Assembly (NCBI GenBank): GCA_963580285.1
Contig: OY757015.1
Coordinates: 133,990,029-134,054,028, forward strand
Direction: 5' to 3'
DNA length: 64,000 bases
Source: Lucinisca nassula
Taxonomy: Eukaryota; Mollusca; Bivalvia; Lucinida; Lucinidae
The notes below the pieces were generated by a model, which saw only the letters and a list, made by a program, of their open reading frames with translations, ran no database searches and was not told the DNA's origin. Below are positions 1 through 10,440 of the stretch, piece by piece. Made by a program: the position numbers and the translations under genes. Numbering within the stretch: the first letter of the stretch is position 1; every line of letters starts with the position of its first letter.

Positions 1-360
1 GTTAACGGTTTCCTATTTCTGCTCGAAGCGGTTCTAACGAGGACCAGCAATCTATGTTTAGGTTCACGTTAGGTGAAGATCAGCAATGCATGTTTAGAGC
101 AGAAAAATGCAAATTACCGGATATTTTGTCAGAAAATTTTCAATTTTTGGTACAAAATTTTCAATATATTTGAATAGGCGTGTTTTCGTAAAGTACCGTT
201 GAAGATAACATCTCCAAAATGGTTATTTTTAGTTTCGAGTGAAAACTTTATTATTTTTATGCTCGGAACATAGATTCAACAAAGCTCGTTATAACCGCCG
301 TGTACTTTGTTTTTCAAAAAAGTTGGGTTGCAGGGGTATTAATTAACAAATACTGATTAA
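1..360. repeat. Two decayed fam-A palindromic MITE copies
   Basis: 1-193 carries half the fam-A core (GCGGTTCTAACGAG, then CAATCTATGTTTA) and the fam-A terminal motif AATAGGCGTGTTTTCGTAA at 173-192. 205-345 is a second, more degenerate copy (CTCGTTATAACCGCC and TTGGGTTGCAGGGGTA). Confidence 0.6.
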
Positions 361-519
361 CGCGTTCTATTTCACAATTCGCTTTAGGAAAATAGAGGCA
401 CGAGACAAGCTGCACTCTTCCATAATATTCAGACGAAAAATAAAAATAATAAAAAAAAATATTTGTAACTCTATGATAAATAGGCTGACCTCATAATTTG
501 TCGAATTCATCCAAGCTTT

Positions 520-1460
520 TATCCCTGACTTCCTTACATGTATGTTTCCTGAAGATCCGATAAAAACTGAAGGGCTACAGTGATGACAAGGTCGAAAATG
601 TGCATTTTCTAAAATCAAGGGACATAACTCGCTGAAATATAGGCCGACCTCACCAATTTTAAACTCTGCTATATATATATAAGGTTTAATCCTTTACTTA
701 CTTACAAGTAAGTTTCAAGAAGATCCGATGGAAACCGAAAGGGGCTACAGTGATGACGAGGTCAAAAAAGGCATTTTCAGCAATTCTACGATAGATAGAC
801 TTACCTCGTCAGTTTTCGAACTCAACCGAGCTTTTATCCCTGACTTACTTGTTTGTAAGTTTCAAGAAGATCCGATCAAAACTGAAGGGGTACGGTGATA
901 ACAAGGTCAACAATAAGCGTTTTCAGCAAAGTAGGGGACATAACTCCGTAAGTAATCAACCGACATCGCTAGTTTTCGAAATCAGCCGAGCTGTAAACCA
1001 TGACTTACTTGTATGTACGTTTCAGGAAGATCCGATCAAAACTGAAGGGGCTACGGTGATGACACGGTCAGAAATAGCTGAGGCAGTTTCAGCAATCAAG
1101 GGGACGTAACTCTATGATTAATGGGCCGACTCATCCAAGTTTTTATCCCCAGCCACACCTTACATATAAGTTTCAGAAAGATCCGATCAAAACCGAAGGC
1201 GCTACAGTGATGATAAGCATTTTCCCATAGTAAGTCTATGGGACCTTGTGGTTGCCATAACAACCAAAGTATTAGTTCTATTTCGAAAAAAGCAACTGTC
1301 ATCAATGCCCAACCAGAGGCATGCTAAAGATGAGAAATTGTTGAGATAAGCCTGCAGGTTGCAGGGATGTAACTGGTCAGAGGTGTGGACGGACGGACGA
1401 AGGACGACACACTATACTATAAGCTCCCCTGGAGCCTTCGGCCCAGCTGAGCTGTAAAAC
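520..1460 (+). repeat. Composite element: five ~155-bp tandem monomers plus conserved 3' end
   Basis: The motif AGATCCGAT recurs at about 554, 720, 868, 1028 and 1179, marking degenerate monomers of 148-166 bp that share GACATAACTC and AGTGATGA words. The array ends in GGACGGACGGACG and a hairpin-like TATAAGCTCCCCTGGAGC ... AGCTGAGCTGTAAAA terminus at 1425-1458. The layout (unique flanks, ~160 bp core repeats) resembles pearl/CvA-type elements of bivalves, now usually treated as non-autonomous Helitrons. That assignment is by analogy. Confidence 0.6.
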
Positions 1461-1577
1461 CTCGAATGGTCGAGTCCAAATTCAAAGGTTGAAGGGTCTA
1501 TTCAGAAACTCAGGGTTGAAAGCTTTAACAAATTATTTACGGAATATTGCGGTCCATTTGAAAAAACAAATACTCAC

Positions 1578-1632
1578 CTTGTGCAAGGACACTCCCAAGA
1601 AAGAAGAGGACAACCACTGTCTTTACAAGACC
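1578..1632 (-). CDS. Candidate signal-peptide exon of a second gene running off the left edge
   Basis: On the minus strand, acceptor TTATACTTTTTCAG is followed by 55 bp and donor GTGAGT. The phase-0 frame reads GLVKTVVVLFFLGSVLAQ plus one base: a Lys followed by a hydrophobic core and a small-residue cleavage site (VLA then Q), the classic form of a secretory signal peptide. There is no in-frame ATG, so the initiator would be in an upstream exon at higher coordinates. Downstream exons would lie left of this window, as 1-1470 is repeat. SINE S2 inserted about 30 bp upstream of the acceptor. No family can be named from 18 residues. Confidence 0.45.
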
Positions 1633-1673
1633 CTGAAAAAGTATAAGATCAACATGTTATATGCAACTGCAGT

Positions 1674-1977
1674 CGGTCCCCGCCCATCGGGGCTTGAAGA
1701 AATATATGGGCTGCATGATGCTTCCACGCAGAGCTGAAACCAACCCGCACGCGAGTACTGGTAAACCACTTAGAGGATCTAAGCCTGCCCAGGCAAATCG
1801 GTGCGAGTCGGCCCGTCCATCCTTATAAACCCTATTGGTTTCATTGGGCGGCAGGGCTTGAGATGTCATTTCATCTCAATGTCGGGTAAAAGTCCCACAA
1901 AATTGGAAGCCACGTCTCCAAAATGACCTTTACAGTGTTGACGGGGACGTTAAACCTCAAATCAAACAAACAAACAA
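1674..1977 (+). mobile_element. SINE S2, full copy with 13-bp target duplication
   Basis: 304 bp ending in GTTAAACCTCAAATC and a (CAAA)n tail, flanked by perfect direct repeats ATGCAACTGCAGT at 1661-1673 and 1978-1990. S2 copies begin CCGCCCAT(C/A)GGGGCTTG, carry a CTAAGCCTGCCCAGG central block and end as here. The head is not clearly tRNA-like. Confidence 0.85.
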
Positions 1978-2000
1978 ATGCAACTGCAGTGGTTTCTCCA

Positions 2001-2113
2001 GTATTAAGACCGCCTTTGGAACTGATCAAAAGTGGTCAAAAATTAAGACCACCGATGGAACTGTTCAAAAGTGGTCTTAAGGACCACTTTTGAACAGTCC
2101 CAAAGGTTGTCTA
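2001..2113. repeat. fam-F hairpin MITE fragment
   Basis: Inverted arms of GACCACCTTTGGAACTGTTC and its complement around GTGGTCTTAAGGACCAC. Related copies lie at 14390-14597, 15706-15795 and 49672-49914. Confidence 0.6.
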
Positions 2114-2189
2114 GAAAGAGGACCCTGAGTGTAGAAAACAGAAAAAAATGAATGACCGAAACTTTCTAAATACATGTACATGTATATAT

Positions 2190-2330
2190 TTAAGGGGAAT
2201 GGGAACACTTGGCAGATTTTCCCTGCCATTTTTTAAAGGGAGACAACTTTCGGGACTTCCTGTTCGCTTTTCTGTAAGCCCTGTCCCACTGAAAAAGAGT
2301 CTATATTTAAAGGAAAGAATTTGCTCCACG
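2190..2330 (+). repeat. fam-J MITE, left half
   Basis: Starts TTAAGGGGAATGGGAACAC and ends in the AAGGAAAGAATTTGCTCC half-palindrome. Complete relatives are at 44393-44633 and about 55850-56100. Confidence 0.55.
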
Positions 2331-2564
2331 GTCGATCTGCTGTTTATGAAGGGAACATCTATTTTCTATATGCAATGTATTCTTTGTTTCCAAGTGCAAC
2401 TGTTTGCAATCAACGTTGATGAGACTCTTTAATGGTTTGGACTACACAACAGTATCTTGCTGAATGACTTGAACATCACAGAATCATAGTTTTAAATTAA
2501 ATTAGATACTGTAATGAAATAGTTCACAGCTCTATAGTACGCATACCGGGTTGTTTTTAATATG

Positions 2565-3010
2565 TTGTGCGAACAAGTAATTAAGTTATGGGAACAAGAT
2601 ATTGTCTTGTTCCGACAACATAATATATCTTGTGCGGACAACATAATATTTTGTGCGCACAAGATATTATTTTGTTCGCTCAACTTAATATCTTGTGCGC
2701 ACAAGATATTATCTTTGTCGCACAACATATTATCTTGTTTGCACAACATAGATCTTGTACAGACAACATAATTTCTTAAGCGTCGGATTAAATTGTGATC
2801 ACAGGATAACATGTTATGCTCACAAGATATTAAGTTGTGCGAAAAAGATATTTTCTTCAGTGTTCGCATAACATATTAAAATAAATTGCATGTCCCTACC
2901 AGGGTGATGATATCTTTTGCGCACAATATATTATGTTGTCTGCACAAGATATTAAGTTGTGCGCACACGATATTATCTTGTTCGCACAACATATTAAAAT
3001 AAATTGCATG
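2565..3010. repeat. Self-complementary minisatellite, ~22-bp unit
   Basis: Repeated GCGCACAAGATATTAT / CTTGT(T/G)CGCACAACAT blocks; nearly every unit is its own inverted repeat. The stretch AACATATTAAAATAAATTGC followed by ATGTCCCT is duplicated (about 2870 and 2990). A small relic of the same unit is at 34930-35012. Confidence 0.7.
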
Positions 3011-3091
3011 TCCCTTCAAGGGTTCCGTACTATCCACTGAAAATAAAACGTTTTCGTCTGTGAATTAAAGTGGAAAAGAAAAAAGAAATAG

Positions 3092-3099
3092 AACAAAAA

Positions 3100-3146
<47 letters not shown>

Positions 3147-3147
3147 A
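3092..3147. repeat. (AAAT)n microsatellite
   Basis: Uninterrupted AAAT units, possibly the tail of an old retroposon whose body is no longer recognisable. Confidence 0.85.
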
Positions 3148-3263
3148 ATAGAAAATAAAATTAAAAATTAAATTCAGGACTGGCATTCCAAACCCATTTT
3201 TTTTCTAAAACTACCCAAACTGATATTAACAGTTTTACCTCCATTTTTTATTTAGAATAATGG

Positions 3264-3535
3264 AGTGGATATTGACAGTCGACTGGTAATAGCCAAAACA
3301 CGTTAAAATGGCTAGTGACAGTCAACTGGCAATAGTCAATACACGTTAAAATGGCTAGTGACAGTCGACTGGCAATAGTCAAAATACGTTAACATGGCTA
3401 GTGACAGTCGACTGGCAATAGCCAAAATACGTTAAAATGGCTAGTGACAGTCGACTGGCAATAGCCATTTTAACGTGTTTTGGATATTACCAGTCGACTG
3501 TCACTAAGAAATTTTAACTTTTTTTGGCTATTACC
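3264..3535. repeat. 43-bp minisatellite closing in an inverted unit
   Basis: GTC(G/A)ACTGG recurs at 3277, 3321, 3364, 3407 and 3450, a 43-44 bp period with GGCAATAGCC and CGTTAAAATGGCTAG. The last unit is followed by its reverse complement (CCATTTTAACGTG ... CAGTCGACTGTCAC), so the array can fold back. The same unit recurs at 9128-9268. Confidence 0.75.
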
Positions 3536-3662
3536 AGTCGCCCGTTTAATGTAAGTTTGCATCAAGTTAAGCACCCGCTGATCACACGAGAATTCCTCAG
3601 TCTGACAGAATTTAAGTCCGATTAGCCAATATAATTTATATAGAGAAAAGGAATGGGGTTGT

Positions 3663-3865
3663 TCAGGGTAAACGTTGTTCATTTTCACATCGAATTGACT
3701 GCATTTTATTTATATGGTCGGTTTGTGAGCAGACACCCATAAACAACATACGTTTACGTAATAAGAGGACGAAAGCGAAATATTCTGTGCAAGGAAGTCT
3801 GCTTTCTGCATCATTAGCGGGCGAGGACACAAAAAGTGTCATTATGGTGAACGGACCAGAGCCCA
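3663..3865 (-). CDS. Weak candidate terminal exon, unidentified
   Basis: After an acceptor-like TTTTGTTCCAG, the minus strand has about 67 open codons to a TGA at 3663. The frame contains three Cys and a basic-hydrophobic middle (LLLRKRML). There is no matching upstream exon and no recognisable domain. It lies between a 43-bp minisatellite and a partial SINE, so it may be chance or a relic of a mobile element. Confidence 0.2.
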
Positions 3866-3954
3866 CTGGAACAAAAGCATACTAGGGCAATAGCCCATTG
3901 GACACTATCCCACTGGACAATGGCACAATGCTAAACTGGGGCAGGAAGGACAGC

Positions 3955-4070
3955 TTTGTTTGTTTGATTTGAGGTTTAACGTCCCCGTCAACACTGTATA
4001 GGTCATTTTTTAGACGTTTCCAATTTTGTGTTACTTTTACCCTACATTGAGATGAAATGGCATGTATCCA
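3955..4070 (-). mobile_element. SINE S2 3' fragment
   Basis: Reads TTTGTTTGATTTGAGGTTTAACGTCCCCGTC, the complement of the S2 tail, then continues to the ATTGAGATGAAATG block and stops. Confidence 0.75.
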
Positions 4071-4139
4071 ACTTTGGGTGACCGGCGTATCCGATTTACC
4101 TGTATTAATAATAGCGGCGAAATGTAAAGAAATATATAG

Positions 4140-4887
4140 CGACACTTTAGTTTTTATTTTATAAAATAAATTTGTAAATAATTAGACAATTTTGCTGGAA
4201 AATTTTGAAACTGCATTTATTCACGAATATGCTGATATTGTTTTCATTTTTTTTTTATTTTTTGACAAAAATTTGCTATGAGTTAACCTTTTGGTGATTG
4301 TTTTAGGTGCCTATCGAAGTGATTAACATATATAGTAAAGGGTCTTTTTCTCTCCTAGGGTTTATTAACCATACTTAAAAAAAGAGATTTAAATACCATG
4401 TTTGGAATTTTTTGCTGAAAAAAAAAACGTAGTGGTGATAATCATAAACAATTTAGTTTTTGTTTCAAAACTACTATAATGCCCTTTTGGCGTTTTGTTA
4501 GTAGTGGTATTCTTTTTTTTTTCTTCTTCGTCTGCTTCTTCTTCTAAAATTCTGATTTGGAAATTATCGGAAGACGACGGAAAATATCGAGTTATAAAAG
4601 AATGACCAAGCCTTTATTAATAAAGTGTTCAAAGGCATGACAATTATCTTTTCTTTATTTAGTGGAGCAGAAAATATTATGATTGCAGTTTGCATAGTAA
4701 TTATTATGTCTCCTTTGTGTCTTGTTGCGTTCACACAACTTACCTTTTAATAATGAAATATCTTCCTTGTCTTATCGGGATATATGGAAAGAATTTCCTT
4801 GGGTTTGCAGACTGTGTTCGAATCAGCCATGGTAAACGAGTAATCAGTGTTCGAGCTAGCGAAGTTTCACTGTACATGTTTTTTTGC
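4140..4887. other. AT-rich stretch, mostly unassigned; transposon terminus at 4800-4876
   Basis: No gene seen. 4800-4876 ends GCGAAGTTTCACTGTA, resembling a pogo/Tigger-type terminal repeat (ACAGTGAAAC...). A minus-strand open frame ending at a GTAAGT near 4744 begins inside that terminal repeat, so I do not call it an exon. Confidence 0.4.
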
Positions 4888-5115
4888 ATACCTATATAAT
4901 TTTGACCCCCTTGAACCTATCTTTTATATAATAGAACTAGGGTTAAAAGGGGTTCAAATTAGTTTCCTTATTTCTGCATCAGTTTCTTTATTTCTGCTCT
5001 GAGTCATACATGTTATGTACTCGTTACTTGCCAAGGCGGTTCTAATGAGTTTCTACAATCTATGTTTTTTTAGCAGAATTATGAAAAATTTATGAATAGG
5101 CGTGGTTTCGTAATG
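4888..5115 (+). mobile_element. fam-A palindromic MITE
   Basis: From CCTATATAATTTTGACCCCC to AATAGGCGTGGTTTCGTAATG, with a degenerate central palindrome (ACTCGTTAC...GGCGGTTCTAATGAG). Internal TTATTTCTGC arms are duplicated. Confidence 0.65.
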
Positions 5116-5159
5116 TATGGCATAAACAGGTTTTCTTTCGCATGACATTATAATGTTTG

Positions 5160-5500
5160 CATATAATTGATGGACCAGTAAAGACCCAGATCAGATGCGA
5201 CATATGCTCTGGGTCGGACTGTTTGCGAATATCAATAAGGGGCGTCAGAACCATATATGGGTTATTTTTATACAGAACCTCTGATCTATAGTTTGCTTAT
5301 TCGAAAAAGTATGATATATGAGCCTGCGCATGACAAAACTTGCAATAGGACCGTTACGACCAGCCTGATCAGAGTCTTTGCTGTTCGAATGAGTTTTCTA
5401 AGGCATCCGAATTAGCCAAAGAGCAACACGGGAAGACTGGACAGACTGAATGTATATACAGGTTGATCTGAGTCTTCGCTGGTTGTACAAATATTATTAT
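5160..5500. repeat. Decayed fam-E hairpin cores
   Basis: Two eroded blocks (5170-5235 with CCCAGATCAGATGCG; 5345-5500 with AGCCTGATCAGAGTC and CTGATCTGAGTC) in otherwise unassigned sequence. Confidence 0.45.
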
Positions 5501-5530
5501 AGGTTTTGTTAAGTACAGGCTCATACTACT

Positions 5531-5758
5531 TTAACCCTTAAGATGCCAAGAAAAACTGCATCTGAAAATATTGTCATTTTATGTGGTCTGCTTCATACTT
5601 GCAAACTTTCGAAAACATTTGGGATGCATGCAAACAGTGTAGATCCCGATCAGACTGCTCCTCAAGTAGCAGTCTACTCTGGGTTTACAATGTTTTGCAA
5701 CAAACCAGTTGACACAAAAGCCAACGAGAATTGTTGTGATTTGCATCTTAAGGTTTAA
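5531..5758. mobile_element. fam-E TTAA hairpin MITE
   Basis: Termini TTAACCCTTAAGATGC and GCATCTTAAGGTTTAA, each containing TTAA. The core hairpin is GTGTAGATCCCGATCAGACTGC with its partner. The spurious peptide word DPDQTA produced by this core is a warning sign when it appears in predicted proteins. Confidence 0.65.
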
Positions 5759-5765
5759 GTAAATT

Positions 5766-6045
5766 TATGATTTTAACAAGTCAGCCAAACTGTTTATTGC
5801 TCTATCCAGGACAAGCAATTTACCCCTAAGGGACAGGTAAATACCCCTTTCACCCCCCGAGTTTCTGCAGTTCTGATTAGGAATTGATCATATTCTAAAA
5901 TAATGATTTCAAATATAATTCTCTGTATTGAGTCCGAGTATAATTCGCTTACTTGTTGATGGTGCAGTTTGAGCCTCATCTTGATCCACACTGTTTGCAT
6001 AGGTATATGAACCAGTCTACAGGGTTGGAAGGTTTAAGCCATAAA
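5766..6045. repeat. fam-E-like fragment
   Basis: Carries the complementary core words (GATCCACACTGTTTGCA) and ends near GGTTTAAG at 6031-6038. No coding sequence seen. Confidence 0.4.
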
Positions 6046-6209
6046 TTTCTGCGATCAGCTTTTGTTCTGTTTTGGTCACATTGAACCTGTCACTATCTAG
6101 CCACAATTTTTCGGCCCAGATATATAGATATACAATGAGGCAACTTTTATGAGTAATAGTATCCATAACACGTTTTATAAAAGACGCTTCTAACAATATA
6201 TGCATTATA

Positions 6210-7040
6210 AGGCGCGTCTAATGAGTGTCCAGATCATGTAAATAAGTCCGTGTAATAATCGAATGTAGGAAAAAAAAAAGTCAAAGGAAAAAAGTCACAG
6301 TAGTCACGGAAGAAAAGTCACAGAAATGGTTTTAATTATGTTCAATATTTTTCTTCTTTCTAGTCAAAATAGAGATTGTGGGTGCTAGTAAGAACCACCT
6401 TGATGATGGCGGTAAGCTCTAATAAGTATCCACAATCTACGTTTTTGAACAAAACTAAGAAAAAATATCAATAGGTATCATAATTATACCCCCTTTAAAC
6501 CCTGCTTTTTGTATAAAGTGTGGTTAAAAGGGATATTCATTGATTAAGCTTGCCAACCTGATTATTTTTTTTCTAAATATAAACATATTATATATATAAA
6601 TATATTGTAAGTGAAAGGACATCTAACATTCATCGTCTTAGAAACTCGACACTCTCTATATACATGTAGCATCACATTAAAAACTTAGAAGTGAAGGCAG
6701 TTATCTGTGGAATGAACATCCTTTTAAACTCCACTTTATAAAGAGAAAAGTAGGATGAGTAGGTATTGCCATTATTTTAATTTATTAGCAACGTCCTTTC
6801 GGTGAAATATTTCTTTATTTTCTTATTTGTGACTTTTTATTCCTGTGACTTTTTTCCGTGACTTTATTTCCGTGACTTTCTGCGCATCTAATAATCACCC
6901 TCACTAAACCCCTCTTTTTATAGAGAAAATTGGTGATGGGTAAACATTATTTTTTTTATTCCTGCTCAATACATAAGTTGTGGGTACTCGTTAGAACCGC
7001 CTGAGTAAGTCTGAAAAAGGTCTTCACCGTTTGTTCACTA
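6210..7040. repeat. Degenerate fam-A copies and AT-rich filler
   Basis: 6370-6545 and 6885-7010 hold eroded fam-A halves (GAGATTGTGGGTGCTAGTAAGAACC; CTCGTTAGAACCGCC). AAAGTCACAG and GTGACTTTTT words near 6280-6320 and 6830-6880 form a loose inverted pair. No gene seen. Confidence 0.45.
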
Positions 7041-7064
7041 TTAGTAAAGGCATATCCTTCCCAA

Positions 7065-7340
7065 CATTACGAAAACAAGTCTAAAAATACCTTGTAAACA
7101 TTACAGCCGAAAAAAACTAAAATTTGAGAAATTTAAGATGAACGATTGTGATATTTTTCTTATTTCTGCTCAAGATATAGATTGTTGGTACTCGTTAGAA
7201 CCGCCTCATTGAGGTGGTTCTAACGAGTACCCACAATTTATATTTTAGAGCAGAAATAAGAAAATAAAGTTTACCTCTGTAAACCCTAAATTTACTATAT
7301 AAAAGTGGGGTTCAAGGGGGTCAAGTTTGCGTGATGAATT
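7065..7340 (-). mobile_element. fam-A palindromic MITE with intact core
   Basis: Begins CATTACGAAAACAAG. The core GGTACTCGTTAGAACCGCC TC ATTGAGG mirrors GGTTCTAACGAGTACC as a palindrome of roughly 60 bp, followed by the GTGGGGTTCAAGGGGGTCAA end. Confidence 0.75.
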
Positions 7341-7379
7341 TTATGGGGATAAGAAAATAAAGACATATTCAAATACACT

Positions 7380-7663
7380 AGAACATAAGACAAAGTAAAA
7401 TAAATGTTTTCAGTTAAAAAATCAATTTTGGCTCCCGTGACCCTGATGTGCAATGGACCGGAACCAGTGTTTGAACAACTTTGAAAGGGGGCCAGCTAAG
7501 GATCATTTCTGTGAAGTTTGGTCAAAATCCGATCAGTGGTTTTGGAGGTGATGTCGTTTGAAGAAATAGTTTACGCACGGACGGACGCACGCACGCACGG
7601 ACGCACGACGGACGAAATGTGATCTCAAAAGCTCACCTCGTCATTACATGACAGGTGAGCTAA
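7380..7663 (+). mobile_element. Short composite element with GGTGAGCT terminus
   Basis: Single-copy core (AAAATCCGATCAGTGGTTTTGG), then ACGGACGGACGCACG repeats, then AGCTCACCT ... AGGTGAGCTAAAA, a perfect 9-bp terminal stem. Same 3' architecture as the arrays at 1425 and 46990. Confidence 0.6.
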
Positions 7664-7934
7664 AAAAAAAACAATACCCCCGTAAAACACTGTTTTCTCC
7701 GAATCACGGACAAAATCCCCCGGACAAAGCCCCCTCCCCACCCCCGACATAATCCCCCATTTTTGTAAAGACGGAAAAAATCCCCCCCCCCCTCCCCAAC
7801 ATTTGTTCAGGTGGACGAAATCCCCCTGGCATACCTCCCTCCCCCTGCCAGAGTTCCTTCATAGTTATATGACCAGTATTTAATCCGCCGTGAAGTTTGA
7901 TTAGTTTCACACCCAAAAAAACACAGGTAATTCA
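7664..7934. other. C-rich unassigned stretch
   Basis: Runs of CCCCC at 7677-7850 with AATCCCCC words repeated about every 35-45 bases. It looks like a short degenerate array; no gene. Confidence 0.35.
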
Positions 7935-8085
7935 TCTGTTTTGAGGTTTAACGTCCCCGTCAACACAGTATAGATCATTTTTGAGACGTTGTTTTAATTT
8001 TGTGGGATTTGTACCCGACATTGAGATGAAATGACATCTCAAGCCCTGCCGCCCAATGAAACCAATAGGGTTTATATGCATATTG
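7935..8085 (-). mobile_element. SINE S2 3' half
   Basis: Complement of the S2 tail through the AAACCAATAGGGTTTATA block, then truncated into a fam-A fragment. Confidence 0.75.
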
Positions 8086-8540
8086 TGAAACATAGATTGT
8101 GGTTATTCGTTAGAACTTCCTCACTCAGTTTCCAAATTCTATGTTATGAGCAAAATTATACGAGAATTTACACCCATGTAAATCTTACTTTCTCTGTATA
8201 AAGTGTGGCTAACAGGAGTGTTTCTTATACGGATGTGTTAGTACTGCTAAACCGTTGATGGTGGACACTAATTAGAACCGCCTCGATGCGACGCAATTTC
8301 CATGTATGTAGTAGGAAACAAGAAAAATCAGGAAAGAAAATCTTAAACAAACCCCCCATTTTATCTCCAGAACTAGCACCTTTGAGTATTCTTTCCAGTC
8401 CAAACATAGATTGGGGGTACTCGGTAGAAACGCCTCAATCAGTTATCAAGGTAAGAATATAGATTGAGGTATGCCCCTGTAAACTCCATTTTGTTTTTGG
8501 TATAAAGTGGTGTTAGCGGACGGCGGGGGTGAGCGGTCCT
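8086..8540. repeat. Degenerate fam-A copies
   Basis: Several half-cores (CATAGATTGTGG, ATTCGTTAGAACTTCC, ACTCGGTAGAAACGCC) and GTAAACTCC/TATAAAGTG end motifs, overlapping and eroded. Confidence 0.45.
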
Positions 8541-8621
8541 CATAAGGACCTGTTAGCTCATTTACTGCTAAAAACCGTTGAGGATGGACAAACATTAGAA
8601 CCGTCTCGGTGCGGCGCAGTA

Positions 8622-8925
8622 TATGTTTGTTTCATTATGGTTTAACGTCGCCGTCAACACTATTGAGGTCGTTTTGGAGACGCTGCTTCCAGTTTTGTAG
8701 GACTTTTACCCGACAATGAGATGAAATGACATGTCAAGCTCTGCAACCCAATGAAACTAATAGTGGTTATATGCAGTGGACGGTCTAACTCGCACCACTT
8801 TGCTCGGGCAGGCTTAGTCCTTCTAAGCGATTTACCAGTACTTATGTGCGGTTAGTTTCAGCTCTACGTGGAAGCATTGTGTAGCCTAATCTATTTCTCA
8901 AAGCCCCGTTGGGCGCGGATGTTTA
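8622..8925 (-). mobile_element. SINE S2, near complete
   Basis: Runs from TTTGTTTCATTATGGTTTAACG to CCCCGTTGGGCGCGGA, about 304 bp, the full length of the family. Confidence 0.75.
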
Positions 8926-9100
8926 TAGCAGGAAATAAGAACATATTCAACAGAAACACCATGTTACGACGTTGATAGCAATATCACACATAAATGAATA
9001 TCCTAATGTTAGAAAAGTGTGTCTGCCCAGGATCATAGTGTATATGAAATATGACCTGCTCGTAATAATAAAAACAATCATATGATATGAATAAAAAACT

Positions 9101-9268
9101 AAAAAAAAAAAAAAAAAAAAAAACGAGAAGCAACTGGCAATAGCCAAAATACGTTACCAGTCGACTGGCAATAGCCAAAATACGTTGAAATGGCTAGTGC
9201 CAGTCGACTGTTAATAGCCATTTTAACGTGATTTGGCTATTGCCAGTCGACTGGCAATAGACCTTTCC
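9101..9268. repeat. Poly(A) run and 43-bp minisatellite
   Basis: A run of A at 9101-9123, then about three units of the GGCAATAGCCAAAATACGTT minisatellite, again ending in an inverted unit. Confidence 0.65.
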
Positions 9269-9456
9269 TTTATTTTATTCTGTACTTGCATATATATAGA
9301 TATATATACTACTTACCATTTTGCAGCAGAGTTATATATCTCCGAGTAATAACTGATTGCGTTTTGCAGACAGATGCTGAGACAGCCCTACAGTGAGTTT
9401 TCAAAATTTTGTATCCTATATTTGAATACGACTAAGTACAGTGACACTCCAGTGCA

Positions 9457-9721
9457 TCGCAAAAACACGCCTATATTATTTTGACCCATTGAATCCCACT
9501 TTTATTTAGTAAAAATATGGTTTTCAGAGGTAAACCTTATTTTTCTTATTTCTAATCTAAAATGTAGATTTTGGGTACTCGTTAGAACCGCCGGTTCCAA
9601 CGAGTACCACAATCTATATTGTGAGTAGAAATAAGAAAACTATCACGATTTTTCATCTTTTTTTTTTTCCTTTCCGGCGATAAAGTTTACAATGTATTTG
9701 TACAGGGGTGTTTTCGTAATG
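9457..9721 (+). mobile_element. fam-A palindromic MITE, complete ends
   Basis: CGCAAAAACACGCCTATA on the left and GGGGTGTTTTCGTAATG on the right, with a core deleted to GGTACTCGTTAGAACCGCCGG plus its mirror. This copy best shows that the family has terminal inverted repeats. Confidence 0.7.
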
Positions 9722-9959
9722 GACTCGAAAACTGATGACTCGTCTACATGTGTGATTCGAACTCGTTCTTGTGTCCCTAGGTGAGTCTTTCCATAACTCC
9801 AGATAAGAAACTGTCAGGATTATTTTGGGAGATTTTTTTTTTTTTTTCATATTGCTGATATATCTTATTTGTACTCTATAGAATCGACTCAGCATTTGAA
9901 TATCACACACATGTACGAAATATTGGGTTATCTTTAGTGACTCTGATGACAATTTGTGA

Positions 9960-10186
9960 TAATTTTATTGTTCCTGCCTTAAACATAGGTTGTTGGTGCT
10001 CGTTTAGACCGCCTCACGGCCAACAATCTACGTTTCAGAAAGAATCACTCATTAGTTCGACTCTTATTATCCCAATTTTCGGGGGCAATGTCCCCTTCGG
10101 GAAATAAAAGAAAGTCCGCATAGTGCTGATATTGCGATGTCGTCATATCGTTTCGCTGGTATCAGCACTAAGAAACTTTCGTTTTT
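9960..10186. repeat. fam-A fragment and unassigned sequence
   Basis: 9975-10035 is a fam-A core remnant. 10036-10186 shows no repeat or gene I recognise. Confidence 0.4.
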
Positions 10187-10440
10187 GTTTAGGTTTTACG
10201 TCGCCGTCAACATTGTTTAGGTCATTTTGGGAACGTTGCTTCCGATTGTGTAGAACTTTTACGCGACATTGAGATCAATTGATATCTCAAGCTCTACCGC
10301 TCCATGAAACCGCTAGGGTTTAAGGAACGATCCGACTCGCATCACTTTTCCTGGGCAGGCTTCTAAACAGTTTACCAGTTCTCAAGTTCGGTCGCTTTCG
10401 GCTCAGCGCGGAAGGATTTTCAGCCTAATATATTTCTATG
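10187..10440 (-). mobile_element. SINE S2, diverged
   Basis: TTTAGGTTTTACGTCGCCGTC tail complement, CCTGGGCAGGC central block and the CAGCCTAATATATTTC head region. Confidence 0.65.

Noticed and set aside
2148..2432. 94-codon plus-strand open frame as a gene
   Set aside because: It runs through a fam-J MITE and has no domain or splice signals.
4744..4876. Minus-strand exon ending in GTAAGT
   Set aside because: The open frame starts inside a transposon terminal repeat (TACAGTGAAACTTCGC) and has no partner exon.
5543..5758. Open frame containing SVDPDQTA as a small protein
   Set aside because: It is the translated core of a TTAA hairpin MITE; the same word appears wherever that MITE does.
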